From Chryseobacterium pennae (GTDB lineage Bacteria; Bacteroidota; Bacteroidia; Flavobacteriales; Weeksellaceae): DNA of 64,000 bases. Shown piece by piece: positions 39,178-49,364 of the stretch. The stretch is from assembly GCF_003385515.1 (NCBI RefSeq), contig NZ_QNVT01000010.1, positions 62,001 to 126,000 of the forward strand, written 5' to 3'. The first letter of the stretch is position 1. Every line of letters starts with the position of its first letter. The notes beneath the pieces were generated by a model. The model did not search any database, was not told where the DNA came from, and worked only from the letters and a program-made list of their open reading frames with translations. Both the position numbers and the translations under genes were made by a program.

Positions 39178-42100
39178 ATGGATAGGAAGATGAGAAAAAC
39201 ACACAAAAAAAATCCTGATAATTTTTCGAAAAGCTATGGACTTTACCAACCGGAATTTGAATTTGATTCCTGTGGGGTAGGCTTTGTTGCCAATATAAAA
39301 GGAGTTAAAAGTTATAAAATTGTAAGTGATGCTATTACTATGCTTGAAAACATGGAGCATCGTGGGGCTACCGGGTATGAAAATAATACAGGTGATGGAG
39401 CTGGTATTCAGATTCAGATTCCCCATGAGCTTTTATATGATGAGGCATTGAATTATGGAATAGACTTACCGGAACCTGGATACTATGGAGTCGGCATGCT
39501 ATTTTTTTCTCAAAATAACTTTATTCGTGAAGAATGTAAGGAAGTCATTGCTCAATCCGCTGAAAAACTGAATCTTAAAATTTTAGGATACCGTCCTGTG
39601 CCAGTAAGTAATATTGATTTAGGTGCATTGGCAAAGAGTGTGGAACCTGTTATGGAAATGCTCTTTATAGAACGTCCTTTTGATACTGAAACTGAAAAGG
39701 ATTTTGAAAGAAAGCTATTTGTTTTTAACAATTATATTTCGCATCAGGTTACAAGTATTACCAATAATGACCCTATAGGATTTTATGTTGCCTCTTTTTC
39801 CTGTAAAAAACTTATTTATAAAGGGCAGTTAAGAAGTATTCAGATTAGAAATTATTTTAAAGATCTTACAAATCCTAAAACCCGTTCTGCATTTGGAATG
39901 GTGCATTCCCGTTTTGCAACCAATACATCACCGACATGGAGTTTGGCACAACCTTTTAGATTCTTATCGCATAACGGGGAAATCAATACAATAGGAGGAA
40001 ATCTGAATTGGCTGAAATCCTCCGAAAAGATTTTCAAAAGTCAGTTTTTTAGCCCTCAGGAAATGGATATGATTCTTCCTTTAACAAAACCAGGGCAATC
40101 TGACTCCTCTTATCTGGATAATATGGTAGAGCTCCTTTATCATTCAGGACGTTCCCTTCCTCATACAATGATGATGCTTATTCCCGAAGCATGGGATGGG
40201 CACGAACAAATGGAGCAATATAAAAAAGACTTCTATGAATTTCATGCCTGTTTGATGGAGCCCTGGGATGGGCCTGCTTCCATTTCTTTTACGGATGGAG
40301 ATATTATCGGTGCAACTTTAGATAGAAATGGCCTTCGTCCTTCGCGATATTGTGTGACATCAGACGATTTGGTTATTATGGCATCCGAATCAGGAGCTTT
40401 ACCTGTACATCCCAAAAAAGTTATTAAAAGAGGCCATCTTCAACCTGGGAAAATGTTTCTTGTAGATCTGAAAAAAGGAAGAATAATCAGCGATGATGAG
40501 CTGAAAAAAGAAATATGCACTTCAAAGCCATACCGTGAATGGTTAGACAATATGAGAATTAATATCAATGAATTACCTCATCCTAAAATACGGTTCAATA
40601 AACTTCAGACAGACGATATTTTCAAGTATCAGAAGGTATTTGGGTATTCAAGAGAAGATCTTGATGTGATGGTGAAAGAAATGGCTTCTCATGGAAAAGA
40701 ACCTATTGGTTCTATGGGTTTTGATGTTCCATTGGCTGTTTTAAGCGAAAAGCCTCAGCATCTGAGCTCTTATTTTAAACAATTATTTGCTCAGGTAACT
40801 AATCCGCCGATAGATCCGATCAGAGAAAAACTGGTCATGTCTCTGACTACCATCATTGGAGGTAATGGAAATCTTTTGGAGGAAGATAAGAATTTTGCAC
40901 ATTCCATTAAATTGGAAAATCCTATCCTTAACAATAATCAGCTTGAAAAATTAAGAAGTGTTGATACGGGTAAATTTCAATCAAAAACTATTTACACTTA
41001 TTTTAATGCAGCAGGAAAAGAAGGAAATTTAAAAAAAGCCATTGACAGGATTTGCAGATATGCAGTAGATGCAGTAGATGATGGGTTTGAAGTGATTATC
41101 CTCTCCGATCGGTCATTGGACTCTCAGCATGCAGCTATTCCCTCATTGCTGGCTTGTTCAGCAGTTCATCATCATTTGATAAGAAAAGGAATCCGAAGAA
41201 AAATAGGGCTGGTAATGGAGGTGGGAGATGTTTGGGAAGTTCACCACTTTGCAACACTCCTGGGGTTTGGGGCTACGGCGATTAATCCATATCTGGCTTT
41301 GGCTAGTATCCGGCAGATGTTTGATGATGGGGAATTTGGAGAGATTGAAGATTTAGAAAAACTGAGAGAGAATTATAAAAAGGCAGTCGGTGACGGACTT
41401 TTAAAGATTTTTTCCAAAATGGGAGTTTCAACGTTACAATCGTATCATGGTGCTCAGATTTTTGAAATTATAGGATTGAATAAATTAGTAGTGAATACTT
41501 GTTTTACCGGGGCTATTTCCAGAATTGAAGGAATTGGTTTTGACGAAATTGCCAAAGAAGCATTAATGAAGCATAGAGAAGCTTTTAAAGGTGATTGGGC
41601 TGAAAGCCTTTTAGATACAGGTGGTGTTTATCAGTGGAGAAACCGTAGTGAATATCATCAGTTTAACCCACAGTCGATTCATTTATTACAGCAGGCTACC
41701 TGGAGTAATAACTATGATATTTTTAAAAAATATTCAAGGTTGGTCAATCAGCAGATGGGTAAGGCTTCTTTATTAAGAGGACTTTTGGAATTTAAAAACG
41801 ATAGGGCGGCTATTCCTCTGGAAGAAGTAGAGTCTGTTGAAAATATTATGAGGCGATTCGCAACAGGAGCGATGTCTTTTGGATCAATCTCATGGGAAGC
41901 GCATACGACGTTGGCGATAGCGATGAATAGAATAGGGGCAAAAAGTAATACAGGAGAAGGAGGAGAAGATGAGGCCAGATATATACTTACTGAAAATGGG
42001 GATAATTTGCGTTCATCTGTTAAACAGATTGCTTCAGGAAGGTTTGGAGTTACTGCCAGATATTTAGCCGAGGCTGATGAGATTCAAATAAAAATGGCTC

Positions 42101-43722
42101 AGGGAGCAAAACCTGGAGAGGGAGGTCAGTTACCGGGAGATAAAGTAGATTCATGGATTGGTAAAACACGACATTCTACACCAGGAGTTGGATTAATTTC
42201 TCCACCGCCTCATCATGATATCTATTCTATTGAAGATCTGGCTCAGCTAATTTTTGATTTAAAAAATGCGAACCGTCATGCCCGGTTATCTGTAAAATTA
42301 GTTTCAAAAGCAGGAGTAGGGACCATAGCGTCCGGAGTTGCTAAAGCTAAGGCAGATCATGTTCTGATCTCAGGATACGATGGAGGAACGGGCGCCTCTC
42401 CTTTAGGTTCTATCCGTCATACTGGATTACCCTGGGAACTTGGGTTAGCAGAGACACATCAGACTTTAATTAAAAATAAGCTCAGACAAAGAGTTACCCT
42501 GCAGGTAGACGGGCAGATAAAAACAGGGCGTGATTTGGCAATTGCTACTTTATTGGGAGCTGAAGAATGGGGAATTGCAACCTCCGCACTTATTGTTGAA
42601 GGATGTATTTTGATGAGGAAATGTCATTTGAATACCTGTCCGGTAGGAATTGCTACTCAAAATGAAGATTTGAGGAAGAATTTCAAGGGTAAGGCTGAGC
42701 ATTTGGTGAATTACTTCAGGTTTCTTGCAACAGAAGTCAGGGAAATTATGGCTAACCTGGGATTCAGAACCATTGATGAGATGGTAGGACAATCTCAATG
42801 TCTGGAAAGAAAATCAGTAATTAATTTCTGGAAACATCAACATATTGATTTAAGCAGGCTTCTTCAAAAAATAGAAACAGATTTACATGTTATTAAATCA
42901 GAAGAGCAGGATGATGGCTTAGATTCTTCTGTTTCCTGGCAGATGCTTGAGGCTGCTCAGTATGCACTTCAAAATAATACAACCATGGAGGCTGAATTCA
43001 ATCTGAAAAATACGGATCGTGCAGTTGGAACCATTCTCTCTCATGAATTAACCAAAATATATCAATCCGAAGGAATGAAAGAAAATTCTTTAAAGTTTAA
43101 TTTTAAAGGAACCGCGGGGCAGAGTTTTGGTGCATTTTGTAACAAAGGAATTACAATGTATCTGGAGGGGGATGCTAATGATTATTTAGGAAAGGGGCTT
43201 TCCGGAGCTCAATTGATAGTTTTTCCAGACAGAGAAGCAATTATTAAAGCTAATGAAAATAGTATTGTAGGAAATGTTGCTTTATATGGTGCTACTTCCG
43301 GAAAGGTATTTGTCAATGGAATGGCTGGAGAACGTTTTGCAGTTCGTAATTCTGGGGCTACGGCAGTGGTAGAAGGAATTGGTGATCATGGATGTGAATA
43401 TATGACAGGAGGAAAGGTTATTGTTCTGGGAGGTGTTGGGAGGAATTTTGGAGCGGGAATGAGTGGTGGAATTGCTTATGTGTGGGATGTTAATGAAACC
43501 TTACGATATAATTTTAATTCTGATATGGCAGATTTGGAATCTGTTACTGAAGAAGATAAAAAAATAATTTCCGCTTTGGTGAAAGAACATTTTGAAAATA
43601 CAAAAAGCCAATTGGCAGAATTTATATTAAATGATTGGGATAATAGTTGTAAATATTTTACCAAAGTATATCCAAGAGAATATAGGAAAGTGATGGAAAA
43701 CCTGATAAATGTTGTGAAATAA
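39178..43722 (+). CDS. gltB: Glutamate synthase (NADPH) large subunit
   Basis: A 1514-residue flavoprotein. Its first 31 residues are a propeptide; the catalytic N-terminal Cys is in DSCGVGFVANI. Domains in order are the class II glutaminase (to about residue 420), the central domain, the FMN-binding synthase barrel with the Fe-S Cys cluster (CHLNTCPVGIATQ), and the C-terminal GXGXG beta-helix (GATSGKVFVNGMAGE). With GltD it turns glutamine and 2-oxoglutarate into two glutamates. Its stop overlaps the gltD start (TAATG). An alternative ATG lies at 39190. Confidence 0.97.
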   Translation: MDRKMRKTHKKNPDNFSKSYGLYQPEFEFDSCGVGFVANIKGVKSYKIVSDAITMLENMEHRGATGYENNTGDGAGIQIQIPHELLYDEALNYGIDLPEPGYYGVGMLFFSQNNFIREECKEVIAQSAEKLNLKILGYRPVPVSNIDLGALAKSVEPVMEMLFIERPFDTETEKDFERKLFVFNNYISHQVTSITNNDPIGFYVASFSCKKLIYKGQLRSIQIRNYFKDLTNPKTRSAFGMVHSRFATNTSPTWSLAQPFRFLSHNGEINTIGGNLNWLKSSEKIFKSQFFSPQEMDMILPLTKPGQSDSSYLDNMVELLYHSGRSLPHTMMMLIPEAWDGHEQMEQYKKDFYEFHACLMEPWDGPASISFTDGDIIGATLDRNGLRPSRYCVTSDDLVIMASESGALPVHPKKVIKRGHLQPGKMFLVDLKKGRIISDDELKKEICTSKPYREWLDNMRININELPHPKIRFNKLQTDDIFKYQKVFGYSREDLDVMVKEMASHGKEPIGSMGFDVPLAVLSEKPQHLSSYFKQLFAQVTNPPIDPIREKLVMSLTTIIGGNGNLLEEDKNFAHSIKLENPILNNNQLEKLRSVDTGKFQSKTIYTYFNAAGKEGNLKKAIDRICRYAVDAVDDGFEVIILSDRSLDSQHAAIPSLLACSAVHHHLIRKGIRRKIGLVMEVGDVWEVHHFATLLGFGATAINPYLALASIRQMFDDGEFGEIEDLEKLRENYKKAVGDGLLKIFSKMGVSTLQSYHGAQIFEIIGLNKLVVNTCFTGAISRIEGIGFDEIAKEALMKHREAFKGDWAESLLDTGGVYQWRNRSEYHQFNPQSIHLLQQATWSNNYDIFKKYSRLVNQQMGKASLLRGLLEFKNDRAAIPLEEVESVENIMRRFATGAMSFGSISWEAHTTLAIAMNRIGAKSNTGEGGEDEARYILTENGDNLRSSVKQIASGRFGVTARYLAEADEIQIKMAQGAKPGEGGQLPGDKVDSWIGKTRHSTPGVGLISPPPHHDIYSIEDLAQLIFDLKNANRHARLSVKLVSKAGVGTIASGVAKAKADHVLISGYDGGTGASPLGSIRHTGLPWELGLAETHQTLIKNKLRQRVTLQVDGQIKTGRDLAIATLLGAEEWGIATSALIVEGCILMRKCHLNTCPVGIATQNEDLRKNFKGKAEHLVNYFRFLATEVREIMANLGFRTIDEMVGQSQCLERKSVINFWKHQHIDLSRLLQKIETDLHVIKSEEQDDGLDSSVSWQMLEAAQYALQNNTTMEAEFNLKNTDRAVGTILSHELTKIYQSEGMKENSLKFNFKGTAGQSFGAFCNKGITMYLEGDANDYLGKGLSGAQLIVFPDREAIIKANENSIVGNVALYGATSGKVFVNGMAGERFAVRNSGATAVVEGIGDHGCEYMTGGKVIVLGGVGRNFGAGMSGGIAYVWDVNETLRYNFNSDMADLESVTEEDKKIISALVKEHFENTKSQLAEFILNDWDNSCKYFTKVYPREYRKVMENLINVVK

Positions 43723-45158
43723 TGGGAAAGATAAATGGATTTTTGATACATGAGCGGGAGCTTCCTCCTAAGTTGGAGGTTGAAAAAAGACTTCAGGATT
43801 ATAAAGAATTTATCCAAAAACCGTCAGATGAACAATTGAAATGTCAGTCGGCAAGATGTATGGATTGTGGAATCCCATTTTGTCAGAGCGGTTGTCCTCT
43901 CGGAAATCTGATTCCTGAATTTAATGAAGCGGTCTACCAGAAGCAATGGGAGAAAGCCTATCGGATTTTAATTTCAACGAACAATTTTCCTGAGTTTACA
44001 GGACGGATTTGTCCGGCTCCGTGTGAGAGTGCGTGTGTACTTGGAATTAACGATCAGCCGGTTACCATTGAAGAGATAGAAAAGAATATTATAGAAATAG
44101 CTTTTGAACAAGGGTTTGCCAGACCAAAAGTACCACTGTTAAGAACCAATAAAAGAGTGGCAGTAGTAGGCTCCGGACCTGCGGGATTAGCAGCAGCATA
44201 CCAGTTAAACCAGATGGGGCATTATGTAACTGTTTTTGAAAGGGATCCTGAAATAGGAGGATTGTTACGATTTGGAATTCCGGATTTTAAGCTGGATAAA
44301 AATATTGTAGAGCGCAGAGTTCAATGGATGAAAGAAGAAGGTGTTTTATTTTCTACAGGAGTTAATGTAGGGATTGATTATTCTGTGGAGCAATTAAATC
44401 GGGATTTTGAGGCTATCGTTCTTGCAACAGGAAGTACGGTTCCAAAAGAGCTCGTTATTCCTAATCATGATGCAAAAGGAATTTATTTTGCAATGGATTT
44501 TCTGAAACAAAGTAATAAAAAAGTAAGTGGAATTCCTTTTGAAGAAGAAGAAATTGATGCAAAAGGGAAAAAAGTGGTGGTAATAGGTGGAGGAGATACA
44601 GGCTCAGATTGTATCGGGACTTCTAATCGTCAGGGGGCAGAAATTGTATATCAGATTTATTATAAACCTATGCAGCCAATGGAAAGGGATGAAACAATGC
44701 CATGGCCTGCCTATCCTGCGTTATTACAGATTACTTCCTCCCATGAAGAAGGATGCGAAAGGATGTGGTCTGTGAATTCCAAAGAATTTGTGAAAGATGA
44801 AAACGGAAACTTAAAAGGAGTTCGTTTGATAGAAGCGGAATGGACTAAAGATTCCGATGATGGAAAATGGAATCTGTATACTGAAAAACCAGGATCTGAA
44901 TTTATACTTGAATGTGACCTTGTCTTTATTGCGTTAGGATATACTCATGTTGAGCACAAAGGGTTGGTTGAGGGGTTAGATATTCATTTAGATCCTAAAG
45001 GAAATTTAATTGGAAATAATAAAGAATACAAAACAAACCAGGATAAAGTGTTTTCCTGTGGTGATGCAAGAAAAGGGCAAAGTCTTGTCGTTTGGGCAAT
45101 TGCTGAGGGTCGGGAGTGTGCGGAGAAAGTCAATGAGTTTTTAATAAGTGAAATGTAA
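43722..45158 (+). CDS. gltD: Glutamate synthase small subunit
   Basis: A 478-residue FAD/NADPH protein. The N-terminus has the Cys-rich 4Fe-4S region (ARCMDCGIPFCQSGCPLGN), then the FAD Rossmann motif VGSGPAGLAAAYQ and the NADPH motif VIGGGDTGSDCIG. It feeds electrons from NADPH to GltB. The start overlaps the gltB stop by one base. It ends the operon; no terminator hairpin is clear immediately after it. Confidence 0.97.
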   Translation: MGKINGFLIHERELPPKLEVEKRLQDYKEFIQKPSDEQLKCQSARCMDCGIPFCQSGCPLGNLIPEFNEAVYQKQWEKAYRILISTNNFPEFTGRICPAPCESACVLGINDQPVTIEEIEKNIIEIAFEQGFARPKVPLLRTNKRVAVVGSGPAGLAAAYQLNQMGHYVTVFERDPEIGGLLRFGIPDFKLDKNIVERRVQWMKEEGVLFSTGVNVGIDYSVEQLNRDFEAIVLATGSTVPKELVIPNHDAKGIYFAMDFLKQSNKKVSGIPFEEEEIDAKGKKVVVIGGGDTGSDCIGTSNRQGAEIVYQIYYKPMQPMERDETMPWPAYPALLQITSSHEEGCERMWSVNSKEFVKDENGNLKGVRLIEAEWTKDSDDGKWNLYTEKPGSEFILECDLVFIALGYTHVEHKGLVEGLDIHLDPKGNLIGNNKEYKTNQDKVFSCGDARKGQSLVVWAIAEGRECAEKVNEFLISEM

Positions 45159-45671
45159 ATTTTAGTTAAGAATTTATTTTCTCATTCTGGTCATTTTTGG
45201 TGTTGAGTTGATTATGATGGTAGATTATTTGAAAAAAGATACTGGATTTATTTTTTGAATGAAAGTATAAGGTCTTAATAGATAGGAAGATAAAGAAAGT
45301 GTTCATACCTTATAATTATCAATATTTTTATCGTGCTTTCTATATTGAAAATGGTCTTTTTAATCTGAATTAAATAGTTCATATCAAAAAGAAAATATTG
45401 TCTGTATTAGAAGAGTTGTGTCCAATGAGCGTGGGTTTTTCAGTGCTTCATTAGATCTGTTTTATAAAAAAGATATTCATAGTAATTATAAGTCTTTCCT
45501 TTAAGAAAAGATTTGTATTCTTGAAAATACTAAAGCAGTATACATTATAGTATCTAAGCAATAGAGAAGAATATGAGGTATGACTTATCAATGACTTAAA
45601 ATTTATGGTTAAAGACAAATTTAAAATCTGTTCTGGTCAAATCGTTTTTCTGGATACCGTATTATAGCATT
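45159..45671. other. Intergenic region with possible decayed coding sequence
   Basis: No intact gene is visible in these about 510 bases. On the plus strand a 46-codon stretch without a stop (45364-45504, reading NIVCIRRVVSNERGFFSASL near its middle) and another in a different frame (about 45270-45375, FIPYNYQYFYRAFYIENG) have coding-like composition. They may be the remains of a gene; no family is recognised. Confidence 0.3.
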
Positions 45672-46676
45672 TTATTTTCTTAGTCTGCTAAATGAAAACA
45701 TCAGATAAAATAAAAATGGCAAAATAAACAGTGATCCAAGCATTAAAGCCCATCCCAAAGCGGCAATCGTTTTTTCAGGAGCAATGTGAACCAGCAGTGA
45801 AAGACGCTGTCCATTCCCTAATAAAATAATATCCGGATTATGCTGATAGGTAGCTGCCACAAGGATCATTACCATCTGGAAACCCGCCAATGCTCTTACA
45901 GGAAGTAATTTTTGGGTATTCAGAGCTCTTAAAATAAGTAATAAGGCAACGGTAGCAAAAGCAATCGCCATGATTCCTAATGGCTTTGAAAATACCCACA
46001 TCAAAAGCGGAATATCCGAAAGATAAGCAGTAGCGAATACAAGAATTCCTGTAACGACAACAAAGATCATCGTTTGTTTTGACTTTCTGATCATTAATAA
46101 TAATTCTTCCTTACCACGGGTTTCTCTCAATGAGAAGATAGAAGCAAGATAAGCACACAATGCTACTGTAAATAATCCTACAGACACTCCGAACCAGTTT
46201 AGCCAGCTGTAAATATACAGATCCTGAAAGGTGGTTGCATCAGGATTAATAGAGTGTGATACCGTTGCGGCTGCTATTAATCCCAGGAAAAAAGGAGTTA
46301 AGAGACTGGCGTAATAAAATATCTGGGTGTACAAAACCTGCCAGTTATCCTTTACTGCATCATAATGCCTGAACGTAAATGCGGTTCCTCTTGCAATAAT
46401 ACCTACAAGCATTAAGACTAAAGGAATGTGAAGGTAGGTAGACATCGTGGTATAAATTTCAGGAAAGCCCACAAAGAGAATAACAATGGCAATAATCAGC
46501 CACATATGGTTTGCTTCCCAGACAGGAGCAATAGACTCGTACATAATCTCATGAGTTTTATGGCGGGCTTTTTTATTCGTAAAAAGCTCTACAATACCCG
46601 CTCCAAAGTCAGCGCCACCAAGAATAATATAAAGACAGATGGAAAGCCAGAGAAAGCCTATAACAATGTAGATCAT
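45672..46676 (-). CDS. cydB: Cytochrome bd oxidase subunit II
   Basis: A 334-residue membrane protein with about nine helices. Family segments are GGADFGAGIVELFTNKKARH, the Asp- and Trp-containing APVWEANHMWLIIAIVILF and IIARGTAFTFRHYD. With CydA it forms the quinol oxidase that reduces oxygen at low concentrations. Its start overlaps the cydA stop by four bases (ATGA type). CydX was not found. Confidence 0.95.
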   Translation of the reverse strand: MIYIVIGFLWLSICLYIILGGADFGAGIVELFTNKKARHKTHEIMYESIAPVWEANHMWLIIAIVILFVGFPEIYTTMSTYLHIPLVLMLVGIIARGTAFTFRHYDAVKDNWQVLYTQIFYYASLLTPFFLGLIAAATVSHSINPDATTFQDLYIYSWLNWFGVSVGLFTVALCAYLASIFSLRETRGKEELLLMIRKSKQTMIFVVVTGILVFATAYLSDIPLLMWVFSKPLGIMAIAFATVALLLILRALNTQKLLPVRALAGFQMVMILVAATYQHNPDIILLGNGQRLSLLVHIAPEKTIAALGWALMLGSLFILPFLFYLMFSFSRLRK

Positions 46677-48016
46677 GATTTTTTATTTTTATCGTTAAAC
46701 TGTGGGTCTGTAGGGTCGTAAAGCTTCGGTACCATTTGTACCTGTCTTCTTAAAAGGAATACCAGAATCAATGATAATGATATAAAAATTGCAGTGAAGA
46801 AGTAAAATGAGTACTGTATTCCAGGCATTGGGGTTACGGCATCAATGGTTCTCATGACGCCATAAATAATCCATGGCTGTCTTCCCACTTCAGTAACAGT
46901 CCATCCTGCTTCAAGAGCAATATATCCGAAAGGTGTTGCAATTAAAAATGTTTTTAATAACCAGTTTTTAATCAGCCATTCCTTTTTAAAGAAGAAAGCA
47001 TAAAGATATACAGTTCCAATACAGATCATTACCACTCCAAAGAAGATCATAATCTGAAAAGCATAATGGGTAACCGCTATCGGAGGCCATTCATCCTTTG
47101 GAAAGTCTTTAAGCCCCTTTACTTCAGCATTGAAATCATTGCTTACCAAAAAGCTTAATACTTTGGGAATTTTAATCGCATATTTTATTTCCTCTTTTTC
47201 CTCATCAGGAATTCCACCAATAACAAATGCAGCTCCTTTTTCCGTTTCAAAATGAGCTTCCATAGCAGCTAACTTGATAGGTTGTCTTTCAGCAACAGAT
47301 TTTGCCGCCACATCACCACTCAAAGGCGCACCAAATGCTCCAATTAAGGCAAAGCCTACTGCGATTCTGAATGCTTTAGTATGAAACTCCACATTCTTTT
47401 TCCGCATAATTAAAAAAGCGTGAACTCCAGCTACTGCAAATCCTGTGGCACAAAAAGCAGCAACCGTCATGTGAAGAGCCTGTGGAAACCATGCATCATT
47501 GAACATGGCTTTAATTGGATCTATATTAAGGTATTGTCCGTTTATATAATCGAAGCCGGTAGGAGAGTTCATCCAGGCATTGGCTGCTACCACCAGAATA
47601 CCTGATGCCAACCCACTTACTCCTACAAGAAAACCACAGAACCAGTGGAACCATTTATTGAACTTATCCCATCCATATAAAAAGAAGCCTATAGCGATTG
47701 CTTCAATAAAGAAAGCAGTACCTTCTAGTGAGAAAGGCATCCCAAAAATTGGGCCTGCATGTTTCATGAATCCGGGCCATAAAAGCCCCAGTTCAAAGGA
47801 AAGCATCGTTCCTGAAACAGCTCCTGTTGCAAATAAGATCGCAACCCCTTTGCTCCAGGCTTTGGTAAGTCCTTTATATACTTCGTTGTTGGTTTTTAAG
47901 TACTTCCAATGGGCAAATGCCATTAAGAAAGGCATTACCATTCCCACACAGGAGAATATGATATGGAAGCCCAGAGAAAGTGCCATCTGGGCACGGGCAG
48001 CTATAAAATCATCCAT
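46673..48016 (-). CDS. cydA: Cytochrome bd oxidase subunit I
   Basis: A 447-residue membrane protein. Haem ligands are visible: His in LGFHIIFSCVGM (helix 1 region), the His in PQALHMTVAAFCATGFAVAG, and GWTVTEVGRQPWIIYGVMRT marks the C-terminal conserved region. The Q-loop is short, as in the CydA group without the long insertion. It forms the haem-bearing part of the bd oxidase. The gene is transcribed with cydB. Confidence 0.96.
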   Translation of the reverse strand: MDDFIAARAQMALSLGFHIIFSCVGMVMPFLMAFAHWKYLKTNNEVYKGLTKAWSKGVAILFATGAVSGTMLSFELGLLWPGFMKHAGPIFGMPFSLEGTAFFIEAIAIGFFLYGWDKFNKWFHWFCGFLVGVSGLASGILVVAANAWMNSPTGFDYINGQYLNIDPIKAMFNDAWFPQALHMTVAAFCATGFAVAGVHAFLIMRKKNVEFHTKAFRIAVGFALIGAFGAPLSGDVAAKSVAERQPIKLAAMEAHFETEKGAAFVIGGIPDEEKEEIKYAIKIPKVLSFLVSNDFNAEVKGLKDFPKDEWPPIAVTHYAFQIMIFFGVVMICIGTVYLYAFFFKKEWLIKNWLLKTFLIATPFGYIALEAGWTVTEVGRQPWIIYGVMRTIDAVTPMPGIQYSFYFFTAIFISLSLILVFLLRRQVQMVPKLYDPTDPQFNDKNKKS

Positions 48017-48388
48017 AATATCAACTTTTCAGTAAATAAATTTACGCATAAATTATTGATGTTAAATATGATTTAAAACAGTAAGGTTTTTTCGGATCTA
48101 TTTGAAAAAACAAAAAAGCTAAAGATTTTCGCAGGTAATATATTTGAAAAATATCAATTAAATCCAGAGATGATATAATGAACTTGCCCGAATTTTTCTG
48201 ATTAGAATACATTTCCAATGTGAAGATCTGGTTTTAAAAACGAATTAATAAGGATTTGAATTCATCTGACCACGCATTTATGTGTTCAATAACAATTCTT
48301 CATTTGTTCATTTTTTCATCAAAAAAAACATCTCTGGCAAATTTCTATAATTAAAATATGTTTTTAAAAAAATTCAACATAAAATGTT
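48017..48388. other. Intergenic region between cydA and the ascorbate-like operon
   Basis: These about 370 bases between divergent genes are AT-rich. I see no gene and no convincing terminator; the part near 48389 belongs to the promoter of the plus-strand operon. Confidence 0.4.
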
Positions 48389-48396
48389 TATTTTTG
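48389..48396 (+). promoter_or_regulatory. Promoter box of the three-gene operon
   Basis: TATTTTTG matches TAnnTTTG and lies 31 bases before the ATG at 48428. A clear -33 TTG was not found. Confidence 0.5.
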
Positions 48397-48427
48397 AATT
48401 ATAAACAAATCACAATTAAGGGATAAA

Positions 48428-49339
48428 ATGCAATTAAATACCAACGGAACTTCTATTTTCCCCATTTCTCTCGGTGGAGCAGGTATTGGATCATGCAAAG
48501 AAAATATTTTTTTTAAAAGGCCTGTATCTGATAAAAAGGCGGTTGAAACTGTATTATTTGCATTGGAGAACAATATTAACCTTATTGATACCTCTCCTTT
48601 TTATGGAGATAGTGAGAGGAAAATTGGTATCGCATTACAGGAATATGGAAATCGTTCATCAATTATTCTTTCAACAAAAGCAGGGACTCATCCAATATAC
48701 AAAGGTTATTCAGGAGAAAACCTCCGTAGAAGTGTCGAAAATAGTTTAAAAGTATTAAAAACAGATTATCTGGATATTTTACATATACATGATCCTTCTG
48801 ATGTTGAGTTTGAAAATATGATGGAAAATGGAGGAATGGACACCTTGCTGCGCTTAAAAGAAGAGAGGGTAATTCACAATATCGGTTTGGGAGTAAGAGA
48901 CCATAATCTTCATAAACAATTCATTTTATCCGGTTATGCTGATGCAATTTTACCGTATCTTGATTATAACCTGTTATCCACGAAGGCAGATGATTTGTTG
49001 GAGGTAGCTAAAAAAAATAATATCACAGTATTACTAGGTTCTGCTTTGTGCATGGGATTGCTTTCGGGTATAAACCCAACTGAAATCACGGTCCGGCATT
49101 ATGCTATAGAAAAAGATGTTTCAATAGAAAAGGCTATGGAAATGTATTTATGGTGCTGTAAAAATGATGTCAATTTAATGGCTCTTAACTATCAATTTAT
49201 TCTCAATAATCCTGCTGTGAGTACTATAGTGATTGGTGCTTCCTCTAAAGAAGAAGTAGAAAAAAGCATAAATGCCTATAAGGAAAACATAAGCTCATCT
49301 ATCATTAAATCTTTTCTAAAGAAATTTAAACTTTCATAA
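48428..49339 (+). CDS. Aldo/keto reductase, L-galactose/D-threo-aldose dehydrogenase type
   Basis: A 303-residue aldo/keto reductase (TIM barrel, no signal). The catalytic tetrad is present: Asp54 and Tyr59 (LIDTSPFYGDSE), Lys84 (LSTKAG) and His121 (DILHIHDPSD). The NADP-type C-terminal segment is STIVIGASSKEEVE. The pattern with ALCMGLLSG and HxHD is that of plant L-galactose dehydrogenase and bacterial L-fucose/D-threo-aldose dehydrogenases, which oxidise aldoses at C1 to lactones. It is the first gene of a three-gene operon, 25 bases before the Nudix-epimerase fusion, so L-galactose to L-galactono-1,4-lactone is the likely reaction. The exact sugar needs testing. Confidence 0.75.
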   Translation: MQLNTNGTSIFPISLGGAGIGSCKENIFFKRPVSDKKAVETVLFALENNINLIDTSPFYGDSERKIGIALQEYGNRSSIILSTKAGTHPIYKGYSGENLRRSVENSLKVLKTDYLDILHIHDPSDVEFENMMENGGMDTLLRLKEERVIHNIGLGVRDHNLHKQFILSGYADAILPYLDYNLLSTKADDLLEVAKKNNITVLLGSALCMGLLSGINPTEITVRHYAIEKDVSIEKAMEMYLWCCKNDVNLMALNYQFILNNPAVSTIVIGASSKEEVEKSINAYKENISSSIIKSFLKKFKLS

Positions 49340-49364
49340 AGTAATATATCATTTAAATAAAAAT

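Noticed and set aside
48428..49339. Voltage-gated potassium channel beta-subunit-like aldo/keto reductase
   Set aside because: No channel gene is near; the operon context and the LIDTSPFYG and HIHD motifs fit a sugar dehydrogenase better.
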